A stretch of DNA of 64,000 bases from Cohaesibacter haloalkalitolerans (GTDB lineage Bacteria; Pseudomonadota; Alphaproteobacteria; Rhizobiales; Cohaesibacteraceae): positions 806,001 to 870,000 of the forward strand of contig NZ_QNUM01000001.1 in assembly GCF_003574655.1 (NCBI RefSeq), given 5' to 3'. A program made the position numbers and the translations under genes. Position 1 is the stretch's first letter. Every line of letters starts with the position of its first letter. Positions 8,918-17,100 of the stretch are shown piece after piece. The notes beneath the pieces are model-generated. The model had not been told where the DNA came from. It made no database searches and saw only the letters and a list, made by a program, of their open reading frames with translations.

Positions 8918-9604
8918 GTGAGGTTCGTCCAGCAATTTGGCTGGAGGAAAGGGAGAGCCTTGTTGACCTGTTTGCATAGTCAGAAAGACCTTGATGCCTC
9001 GCTCGCGCGGCTCGTTGCGCTCGACCCGCGCCTTGCCGGGCTGGTGGCCCCCTGCGGGGCGATTGCCTTGCGGCGGCAGCCGGCAGGGCTTGAGGGGTTG
9101 TTGCAGATCATTCTGGCGCAGCAGGTTTCCGTGGCGTCGGCGCGAGCCATCTGGCAAAAATTTACCGACCGGTTCCCTCGCTGCGATACCCGTCTGCTGA
9201 TGGAGGCCAGCGAAGAGGATTTGCGTGCCTGCACCCTTTCCCGCCCGAAGATCCGCACAGTGATGCGGATCATGGCTACGATCAGGGACGGATTTGACCT
9301 TGATGGTCTGGCTGACGAAGAGCCGGAGGCTATCCGCCGCGCCCTCATTGCGCTCCATGGTGTTGGTCCGTGGACTGCGGATGTCTATTTGCTGTTCTGC
9401 CTTGGGCGGGCCGATGTGTTTCCTGCTGGCGATCTTGCCCTGCAGGTGGCTGTTGCCGATGCTTTGGGGCTTGATGGTCGTCCTTCAGAAAAGCAGCTGG
9501 CTGCTATGGCTGAGGAGCATTGGGCGCCGGAGCGCGGCGCGGCGGCGCATTTGTTCTGGGCGCACTATCGGGTCATGAAAAAAGGGCGCGAAGGCATTCT
9601 CTAG
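8918..9604 (+). CDS. DNA-3-methyladenine glycosylase II, AlkA-type HhH-GPD
   Basis: Encodes up to 228 residues of a helix-hairpin-helix DNA glycosylase. Hallmarks are LEGLLQIILAQQVSVASA, the hairpin ALHGVGPWTADVYLLF, and the catalytic Asp in FPAGDLALQ. It would excise alkylated purines in base excision repair. The frame opens with GTG 8918, but tandem TTG codons at 8960 and 8963 follow a better ribosome site (GGAGGAAAGGGAGAG) and may be the true start, giving about 214 residues. The gene's last codons lie inside the terminator hairpin of the convergent dsbB-like gene. Confidence 0.88.
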   Translation: MRFVQQFGWRKGRALLTCLHSQKDLDASLARLVALDPRLAGLVAPCGAIALRRQPAGLEGLLQIILAQQVSVASARAIWQKFTDRFPRCDTRLLMEASEEDLRACTLSRPKIRTVMRIMATIRDGFDLDGLADEEPEAIRRALIALHGVGPWTADVYLLFCLGRADVFPAGDLALQVAVADALGLDGRPSEKQLAAMAEEHWAPERGAAAHLFWAHYRVMKKGREGIL

Positions 9605-9615
9605 CCTTCACGCCC
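9578..9615 (-). terminator. Intrinsic terminator of dsbB-like gene
   Basis: On the minus strand GGGCGTGAAGGC pairs with GCCTTCGCGCCC and is followed by a run of six Ts. It overlaps the 3' coding end of the convergent glycosylase gene. Confidence 0.8.
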
Positions 9616-9641
9616 GAAAGGATCATTGTGGCCGGTTGGGG

Positions 9642-10226
9642 TCAGTCGCGGTCCTTGTGGATGGCCTGCATCCAGGTGCCGAGGAAAGGCAGACGGGAGA
9701 ACAGTGGGGCCAGCGCGTTTTTGGACAGGAAGGCACCGCAGAGCGCAATGATGACCTCGATGGAGGACAGAACCGCATTCCAGCCGCCGAACGACAGGCC
9801 GAGGATACGCAGCTGGGCTACATCGCAGCTTACGAGCTTGGTGGTGCGCAATTGTGCCAGAAGGTTGGAGGCATCCTTGGTGATCGGCACGGTGTTGGCA
9901 CAATCATTCGGGCCAAGCCAGAATTCCCATTCCGCGCCAGCCTGATAGACCCCCACGCTCGCGCCATAGAGCAGAACCCCTGCCAGCACGATGAAGGCCA
10001 CGCGAATGACAACCGGCGGCAGATTGCGCCAGACCAGCAGCAGGGTGGCCAGTGTGAGCGGGATCAGCGAATAATGCACGTGGCGCTGGATGTAGCACAG
10101 CTGGCAGGGCTGATAGCCGCCGATATGCTCAAAGCCCAGCGAGCAGGCAGAAATGAAGAGGGCTCCCAGAACAAGAAGTGTTGCTGCCAGAGCTTGCGGT
10201 TTGCCGATCGGGGCTGTCAGTTTCAT
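9642..10226 (-). CDS. DsbB-family disulfide bond formation protein
   Basis: Encodes 194 residues from MKLTAPIGKPQALAATLL, with four membrane helices. The first periplasmic loop carries the CXXC pair in GGYQPCQLCYIQR, and the second loop carries the partner cysteines in GPNDCANT and KLVSCDVAQ. DsbB proteins re-oxidise DsbA and pass electrons to quinone. The frame is open from 10376, but the first 50 codons there lack family features, and the position of helix 1 supports the start at 10226. It lies downstream of the yqaA-like gene on the same strand, with 124 bp between. Confidence 0.85.
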   Translation of the reverse strand: MKLTAPIGKPQALAATLLVLGALFISACSLGFEHIGGYQPCQLCYIQRHVHYSLIPLTLATLLLVWRNLPPVVIRVAFIVLAGVLLYGASVGVYQAGAEWEFWLGPNDCANTVPITKDASNLLAQLRTTKLVSCDVAQLRILGLSFGGWNAVLSSIEVIIALCGAFLSKNALAPLFSRLPFLGTWMQAIHKDRD

Positions 10227-10350
10227 GGATTTGGTCTTTCGGATAGGATCTTGTTCTGTGTCGTTATAGACGAACCATGACCAAATTTTGTCAATGGCCC
10301 TGCATGCTGCAAATCGTCCCAATTCCGAGCGGGAAGGATCTGTGGCACGC

Positions 10351-10932
10351 CTACAACAGATATTTGACTGCGGCAAACCCGCCGACCAGTAGAAGCATCA
10401 TCAGGGTGAATACGAGGCCAAGGCGCCTTTCGATGAAATCGCGAATGGGAGGGCCAAGCCAGTAGAGCAGGGCGGCCAACACGAAGAAGCGCAGACCACG
10501 GGCCACAATGGACGCGGCCATGAAGACCGGCAGCGACAGGCCCGTTGCGCCAGAGGCGATGGTGATCACCTTGTAAGGGAACGGAGTCAGGCCCGCGATG
10601 AGGACGATCCAGACGCCCCAGTCGTTGTAGCGCTCGGTGAACGAGGCGAACTTGTCGGCATAGCCGTAGAAGGCAAGGATGGGCTCGGCGACTTGTGTGA
10701 ACAGCAGCGCGCCAATGGTGTAGCCCAACAACCCGCCAACCACCGAGGCAATGGTGCAGATGGCGCCATAGAACCAGGCCTTTTCCTTTTTGGCGATGAC
10801 CATCGGCACCAGCAGGGTATCTGGCGGGATCGGGAAAACCGAGCTTTCGACGAAGGAAACACCGGCCAGTGCCCAGGTGGCGCGACGGCTGCTGGCCAGC
10901 CCCATTGTCCAGTCATAGAGTTTGCGAAGCAT
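10351..10932 (-). CDS. YqaA family (DedA/VTT-like) membrane protein
   Basis: Encodes 193 residues with the YqaA pattern: an N-terminal SRRATWALAGVSFVESSVFP segment, PPDTLLVPMVIAKKEKAWFY, then GGLLGYTIGALLF, and the ITIASGATGLSLPVF re-entrant segment. These are DedA-superfamily inner-membrane proteins; members have been linked to lipid carrier flipping or membrane homeostasis, but no function can be claimed here. ATG 10932 is preceded by AAGGGAAA. It is the first minus-strand gene after the tRNA-Leu locus. Confidence 0.88.
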   Translation of the reverse strand: MLRKLYDWTMGLASSRRATWALAGVSFVESSVFPIPPDTLLVPMVIAKKEKAWFYGAICTIASVVGGLLGYTIGALLFTQVAEPILAFYGYADKFASFTERYNDWGVWIVLIAGLTPFPYKVITIASGATGLSLPVFMAASIVARGLRFFVLAALLYWLGPPIRDFIERRLGLVFTLMMLLLVGGFAAVKYLL

Positions 10933-11185
10933 GGGATTTCCCTTGCGCTGGTTGAAGATGCGAACCGGTCTTGTTTGTGGTCCAACACGCTTGCATGCGG
11001 ATCTTGCCGTTGTTTTGCGAATACCTTGCGTGTTCGGCCTATATATGGGGGCAGATGGCTCCCTTTTTCCAGACCGGTCTATATCGGAAGCACGGAATGG
11101 CTGTCAATTCGTGTTGAATATGGAAGTTTTATGGCGGTTATGAGTTGACGGGGAAGATTTCTCTTCTATATTCGGCCCACACGAT

Positions 11186-11272
11186 GCCCCTGTGGCGGAA
11201 CTGGTAGACGCGACGGATTCAAAATCCGTTTCCTTCACCGGAGTGCCCGTTCGAGTCGGGCCAGGGGCACCA
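11186..11272 (+). tRNA. tRNA-Leu, anticodon CAA
   Basis: The acceptor GCCCCTG (11186-11192) pairs with CAGGGGC (11262-11268), followed by discriminator A and an encoded CCA (11270-11272). The anticodon stem ACGGA/TCCGT encloses loop TTCAAAA, so the anticodon is CAA. A long variable arm and GTTCGAGTC in the T arm fit a class II leucine tRNA. Total length is 87 nt. Confidence 0.97.
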
Positions 11273-11387
11273 CTTTTCCTTTTTTCGCAGACGCTGAGGA
11301 ATGATCCGGACACGGATGTCATTTTCCTCGCCGATGCGCTCTTCTAGAGCGCGATCTGCGTCTGCATGGCATTCTGGGGAACTGAGC

Positions 11388-11996
11388 ATGAAGCTGCTTT
11401 CTGCCGCAGGGCATCGGTGCATGCCTTGGAAGAACGGCAAGGGAGAGACGGTGGAAATCGCCATCTCACCGGAAGGTGCCGCGCTTTCCGAGTTCGACTG
11501 GCGGCTTTCCATGGCATCCGTCACGGAGCCAGGGCCCTTTTCACCCTTTCCGGGCATCGCGCGTGTGCTTGCCATCGTATCGGGTGGTGGTTTGCAGCTC
11601 ACCCTGTCCGGGCGAGACGTCCGGGTGGAGCGGCATGGTCAGGCCATTGCCTTCTCGGGGACAGAGACGGTTACCAGCGTTCCTTTCGACGGGCCTGTCC
11701 GTGATCTGAACCTGATGGTGCGCGAAGGCCGCTATCTGGCCGGTATCGAGCGCTTGCCGGGAGAGGGTAGCCAGACTCTGGCAGTTGCTGAAGGTGTCAC
11801 CTTCATTGTCGCCCTCTCATCCTGCCGTGTCATCCATGAAAACACGGTCTTGCCACTTGAGCCCCTTGATGCCCTGCGTCTGGACCCCGGCGATCCGCAA
11901 GTGAGGCTCGAGGGGGACGGGGGGCACTACGAGGTCCTTGTGGCCCGGGTCAGTGAGGCTTCTTTGCCAATGACGGATTTGCCAGAGGCAAACTGA
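11388..11996 (+). CDS. HutD family protein
   Basis: Encodes 202 residues starting MKLLSAAGHRCMPWKNGKGE, where PWKNGxGxT is the HutD/Ves hallmark. Later segments DWRLSMASVTEPGPFSPFPG and IARVLAIVSGGGLQL also fit this bicupin family. HutD is linked to histidine utilisation in pseudomonads, perhaps as a urocanate-binding governor, but no other hut genes are in the window, so the role here is open. The frame opens at 11301, but ATG 11388 has GGGGAACTGAGC before it and begins the family alignment. The gene is followed immediately by a transposase remnant. Confidence 0.87.
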   Translation: MKLLSAAGHRCMPWKNGKGETVEIAISPEGAALSEFDWRLSMASVTEPGPFSPFPGIARVLAIVSGGGLQLTLSGRDVRVERHGQAIAFSGTETVTSVPFDGPVRDLNLMVREGRYLAGIERLPGEGSQTLAVAEGVTFIVALSSCRVIHENTVLPLEPLDALRLDPGDPQVRLEGDGGHYEVLVARVSEASLPMTDLPEAN

Positions 11997-12187
11997 AGCG
12001 TGCCATTGCCGGGCATGGCAACGGGAAAACCCAGATCATCAAGCCTCCCGACACCGCAGAAGGATTTCAGCGGTTCCCAAGCCGATGGGTGGTTGAACGG
12101 ACATTTGCATGGCTGGCCGACCTGCGGCTGTCCGCGTGTAACAGGCCTGACCAGTTATATATTGGCGCCGGTCATCTGAGCGTTTGA
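11996..12187 (+). pseudogene. Fragment of IS5-type (IS427-like) transposase
   Basis: Read in the frame of 12017, this stretch gives KRAIAGHGNGKTQIIKPP, then DTAEGFQRFPSRWVVERTFA followed by WL. The RWVVERTF(A/G)WL block is the classic C-terminal DDE-domain signature of IS5/IS427-group transposases, and the preceding DTAxGF spacing also fits. Homology appears to stop after WL; the last 23 codons do not resemble the usual RCRRLAKDWE continuation. There is no start and no upstream DDE core, so it is a dead fragment. It directly abuts the hutD-like stop codon. Inverted terminal repeats were not found. Confidence 0.7.
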
Positions 12188-12463
12188 TTCCTCAGGATGA
12201 TGAAGCCAGCTCCAGCGAATGGCGAATTGTGGGGCCGGTTGCGCCTGTTTGCAATCATGGGTGGATTTTCTGGGCTCGGTTTGTGGCTGCTTCTGGTCGA
12301 TTCTGTTCAATAATCTCTTTAGATTCAAGTCGATACAGCCATAATGAGTATTTGATTGCAAATTCTGATTGTGTTAATTTTTGGTTAATTTCTAGAATGA
12401 TTCGAAAACTTGTCTTTTCTTTTGTTTCTCGTGGTGGGCAGTGCTGCAAGCAGGAGCCGAGCT

Positions 12464-13735
12464 ATGCACCTAGACGGATTGGAGCGGGGAAGCGAAACAT
12501 CGCCTGAAAGCCTGCCGGAAGACTTTTCACTGGAGCTATTGCACGAACAGTCCCTGCCGCCGGAGAGACATCTTCAGGTCCTGGTCATCGAGGATGACGA
12601 AGCCGATTTCCTCATCACCCGAAAATCTCTTAATTATCTGGACAGCTATAATGTCGACATAGATTGGGCCACTTCGGTGTCCGATGCGGTCATCAAGGCC
12701 AGAAGCAAGCATTATGACTTGGTTCTGGTGGATTTCTGGCTTGGCATGGAAACCGGCGTGCCGGCGATCAATGCCTTCGGGGGTGGGGCGCCCGGTACCA
12801 TCGTCATACTGCTGACAGGGATGCCCGGGGAGGACGTGCAGAAGATTGCCCTCAAGGCGGGGGCTCGCCATTGCATCAACAAGAGCCAACTGACGCCCGT
12901 CCTGCTGGAAGCGACCATAAGAAGTGCCCGCCATACCCAGCGGCTGGAACAGCAGTTGCAGCAGACGATAGCCAATCTCAAGAAGGCCAATGAAGCCAAG
13001 GATCGCTTCTATGCGCATATGGGACACGATCTCAGGACACCGCTCAATGCCATTCTGGGCTATTCGGAAATGATCCTGGGCAACAGTCTCGGCCTTGATG
13101 TGCCGGACCAGTATCAGGTCTTTGCCAGCAAGATCCACGCCGGTGGTCTGCATCTTCTCGAGGTCATCAACAATCTGATGCTGCAGAATGGCAACGCACT
13201 GGAGTCCATCAGGAAACAGGTTGAAGAGATCCGGTTGGACGATGTGGTGGGCAAGGCGCTGGAGCTGGTGCAGTTCTTCGCCGCCGACAAGGGCATCGAA
13301 TTGGCCGTGCATGGGGCTGGCCGTCCGGTCCATGCGCGATGCCATCGCTCGTTGATGACGCAGGCGCTTGTCAATCTCCTGTCCAACGCCATCAAATACA
13401 CGCCGACAGGCGGCAGGGTGGAGGTATCGCTTTCAGGCAACGCGCAGCAAAGCGTCATCACCGTCAGCGACAACGGAGTGGGGATGGCGGCGGCGGACAT
13501 CGAGCTTGCCCGCAAGCCTTACGGGCGTGTCGATCTGCCACCCGAACTGGCTCAGGAAGGCACCGGGCTGGGACTGCCGATTGTGGAACGCATCCTTTCG
13601 GGACATGGTGGCCATGTCGAGATTGACAGCGAGCCCGGCAAGGGAACGCGCGTCAGTCTGCATCTGCCCGGATTGTCGTCACCGGGTGCCGCCAGCACCA
13701 TGAATAGAGAAGTGACCAGATTTGAAAGCCAATGA
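12464..13735 (+). CDS. Receiver-histidine kinase hybrid (N-terminal REC)
   Basis: Encodes 423 residues from MHLDGLERGS, with the start supported by CAGGAGCC upstream. Residues 37-150 form a receiver (VLVIEDDEADF, phosphoacceptor D90 in LVLVDFWLGMET, conserved Lys in CINKSQ). A short coiled coil (155-180) leads to an H-box HMGHDLRTPLNAILGY (H188) and an ATPase domain with NLLSNAIKYTPTGG, DNGVGM and GTGLGLPIVERILSGHGG. It is soluble and probably receives phosphate from another kinase and passes it on. Its stop overlaps the next response regulator by 14 bp. The DFWxGxET receiver motif recurs in the protein at 19950, suggesting related members of one relay. Confidence 0.88.
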   Translation: MHLDGLERGSETSPESLPEDFSLELLHEQSLPPERHLQVLVIEDDEADFLITRKSLNYLDSYNVDIDWATSVSDAVIKARSKHYDLVLVDFWLGMETGVPAINAFGGGAPGTIVILLTGMPGEDVQKIALKAGARHCINKSQLTPVLLEATIRSARHTQRLEQQLQQTIANLKKANEAKDRFYAHMGHDLRTPLNAILGYSEMILGNSLGLDVPDQYQVFASKIHAGGLHLLEVINNLMLQNGNALESIRKQVEEIRLDDVVGKALELVQFFAADKGIELAVHGAGRPVHARCHRSLMTQALVNLLSNAIKYTPTGGRVEVSLSGNAQQSVITVSDNGVGMAAADIELARKPYGRVDLPPELAQEGTGLGLPIVERILSGHGGHVEIDSEPGKGTRVSLHLPGLSSPGAASTMNREVTRFESQ

Positions 13736-14147
13736 AGAGAGCGAAACCACGCTGTTGCTGGTGGAAGATGATCAGGCCGATGTGTTTCTGGTCAAGCGGG
13801 CGCTGTCCAAGCATGGGGGAGCGATCCGGGTTCAGGTGGCGCGCGATGGCATGGAGGCGTTGGAGATGCTGCGCGGGGGGGAGGTGCCGCGGCCTTATGT
13901 GATCTTGTCCGATCTCAACATGCCGGGCATGTCCGGCTATGAATTTCTCGATGAAATCCGCTCTGACAAGGACCTCAGTGACAGCATCATCTTTGTCATC
14001 TCCAGCTCCGATCTGCCCGAAGACGTGACCCTCGCCTATCAGCATTTCGCCTCTGGCTATATCGTCAAGGAAATGGACCCTCCCAGGATGATGCGCTCCA
14101 TGAACCTGCTGTTCGATTTTTGTGAAATCATCCGGCTGCCCGGTTAG
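13722..14147 (+). CDS. CheY-like single-domain response regulator
   Basis: Encodes 141 residues and nothing beyond a receiver: TLLLVEDDQADVFLVKRAL, phosphoacceptor D64 in ILSDLNMPGMSGYEF, and the conserved Lys in GYIVKEMDP. It resembles the Rcp1-like regulators that pair with phytochrome-type kinases. The only in-frame start near the overlap is TTG 13722, which lies 14 bp inside the upstream kinase gene, so translational coupling is likely. The convergent giant CheB-CheR kinase (14190-18848) has a phytochrome-type H-box and is a plausible phosphodonor; this is inference. Confidence 0.87.
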   Translation: MKANEESETTLLLVEDDQADVFLVKRALSKHGGAIRVQVARDGMEALEMLRGGEVPRPYVILSDLNMPGMSGYEFLDEIRSDKDLSDSIIFVISSSDLPEDVTLAYQHFASGYIVKEMDPPRMMRSMNLLFDFCEIIRLPG

Positions 14148-14189
14148 GGCAGTGATCAGCAAGGACGGTGTGTGCCCTTGCTGGCGGGG

Positions 14190-17100
14190 TCAACTGACCG
14201 CCGATTTCTTCGGCCAGGTGAAGCAGAAGGTGGTGCCGGGCTGCCTTGCCGGGTCAGAGATGATGGTGAAGGTCCCGCCGAGGGATTCGATTGCCTTCTT
14301 GACCAGCGCCAGCCCCATGCCGTTGCCGGGAATCTTGTCCTTGCGTTCCAGCTTTCTGAACGGCAACAGGATCTTGCTGTGATGTCGTGGGTCAATTCCA
14401 GGGCCGTCGTCGATCACCGCAAAGCGCCATGTCTTTCCGAGATCCTCCTGGGTGATCCGGACCGTGCCCTGATCCTTGTCGTGGTATTTGATCGCGTTTT
14501 CGACCAGATTACGGAACACCAGCATCAGGGGCGCCCGGAAGGTATGGATGGTGTCGACCAGCAGATCAACCTCCATCTGGATATCCCGGTTCTTGTCGAT
14601 GATGGCGAACATGTTTCGGAGGCTGGTTGCCAGATCGAGCTCTTCGGCCTCCTGCAGATTGGATCCGGCCTTGGAATAATCGGACAAGTCGGATATCAGG
14701 CTGCCAAGATGCGATATCTGGAATTTCAGCCGATCGATATGCTCCTGAATCTCGTCCTTGGCGCTGACCTCCAGATCTTCCTCGATCCATGTCGCCGTGT
14801 GCTGGATGGCCCGCAAGGGGCCGGCCAGATCATGGCTGATGATATGGGTGAACTGGTTGAGATTGTCGTTGATGATCTTCAGTTCCTGATTGTGGGCTTC
14901 CAGCTCCTTTTCCGCCCTGATCCTGCCGGACACATCGGCCAGAACGGTGCGCGTCTGCTCGATACCCTTGTTGTCGGCAACGATGACGGTCGACATTTCG
15001 ACATCGATGACGTCGCCGTTCTTCTTGCGCATCTGGAACAGGATATTGTCAGCCTGCTTGGTCCGGGTCGCCTCGGGAATGACGACCTCATAGGCGTAGC
15101 GGGTTGAGGCTTCGGTCATGAATTCTTCCCAGTGATGGCCGATGACTTCCTCGCGCTCGTAGCCAAGCGAGGTCAGCCACTTCTGATTGGCCTCCACGAT
15201 GGTGCCGTCCTTGTCGAGGGAATGCATGATGACCGGGGTCTCCATGTAAAGCTTGCGGAAGCGTTCTTCCTCCTCCATGAACAGATTATTGAGCAGCTCG
15301 AGCTTTTCCTGCTGATCCCTGCGAAACAGTTCATAGCCGATCCAGTCGGAAATCCTGTCAACGATGGGCTGATAGGTCTCCAGATGGAACCTGCTGACCG
15401 GATATTTGGAGGCAAACATGATCGCGCCGATGGTGGCATTGTTGCTGATGATCGGGGAGCCGATGATTGATACAAAGCCATAGGCGCGCAGGATCTGGGC
15501 GTTGTCCTTGACGCAGTCCATCATGTTGCCGCTGCAGGACATCACCCCACCCTCGCCAAGCAGATTGCCACATTCATCGCAAGGGGTGCCGAAGGCCTGG
15601 CGCAGGGCAATGTCGGTATCGTCGAGCCCGATCATCTGCTTGACGATGAACCGCTGGTTCGCAAAGCTCAGCTTCAGGGCGGCCGGCAGATGGGAAACCT
15701 CGCAGACGCGTTTCAGAATGAGCCTTATCTTGTCATCGAGATCAAGGCTGCTGTCGGCGGCGATATGGTTGAAGTCAACCATCATCTTTTCGCGTTCGAC
15801 GCTTTCGGTCACGTTGTGAATGACGGTCTGGATCTCGATGGTGTGGTCTGCTTCATCCCTGACCAGACTGAACTGGCACAACAGCCACCTGTTGGTGCTG
15901 CCGGGCAGCTCGCAGGACCACTCGGTCTTGCCTTCCTTCTGCAGATCCCGAATGGCATGCAAAAGGCCTTCTCTCTGTGAGCCGATGAACAGGTCATGAA
16001 AGAAGGTCCGGGTGATCGTTCCCGGCTCGATGTTGAAGAAGGACATGAAGGCGGTGTTGGCGAAGGTGATGGCATAATCGGGCTTGAAACGGCAGACCAG
16101 ATCGCTTTGCAGGTCGACGACCGCCTTGTAGAATTCCCGCTCCTTGTTTGCTTGCTCCTTTGCCCGCTTGAGGGCGTCGATCTCGAAAATGGTGATCACC
16201 GCGCCACTGACCTGCTCCTGCTCTGTCCTGTAAGGGAGCACGGTGATGAGATGGGCTACGCCGTCGCACTCCACTTCGAGACTGCGCTGTCTGCCGCTCT
16301 TGATCGTGTCCACAATGTCATCGTAAAAGCCTTCGCCATTGAAGCGGCAGGTGACATGACTTATCGGGCGGCCAATGTCGTGCGGAACCAGATTGAAGGC
16401 TTTGGTCGAGGCCGGAGTAAAGCGTCTGATTTTGGCGGTCTTGTCGAGGAAGATCGTGCCGATTTCGGTGCTGAGCAGCAGGTTTTCCATGTCGTCGGTC
16501 AATTCGGTCAGTTCAACGATCTTGCGCTGATGCTCGGCGCTGACGGTATAGAGCTCCTCGTTGACCGAATGGAGTTCCTCGTTGGTGCTCTGAAGCTCTT
16601 CGTTGGAGGCGGTCAGTTCCTCGTTTGTGGCCTGAAGCTCCTCGTTGCTGGTTTCCAGCTCCTCAATGGTCGTCTGAAGGCTTTCCTCGGTGGATTTCAA
16701 CTCGTTTTCCAGCTCACGGATCCGCTGGGCATAGACCGTGTCGGCTTCGGGCGCTGGCGAGATGTAGGACAGGATTTCCTGATCCGGAAATTTCTCTTCT
16801 CGCTCTTCGAGGATGATGAGCAGGAAGGTGCTGCGGATTTCGATATCCACGATCTTGGAAATACGGACGGTCAGGCGGATCTTGTCGCCACTGAGGTCTT
16901 CGATCCGCACGGCCCGTTCGAATTCCACCTCATGGCCGATGGACAGGGCGCGTTCGATCCCGGCATTGATCACCAGCCTCAGGTCCTTGACGACCATGTC
17001 GGAAAGGCGATTGCTGAACAGGCCCTTGCGCACGTGAAGGAATTTCTCGGCATGTCCGAATACATGAACCAGTTCCCCGTTTTCGCTGATCAGGAAGCCC

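Noticed and set aside
14157-14183. Hairpin CAGCAAGG...CCTTGCTG between the CheY-like and CheB-CheR genes as a terminator
   Set aside because: The loop is long and no T-tract follows on either strand, so support is too weak.
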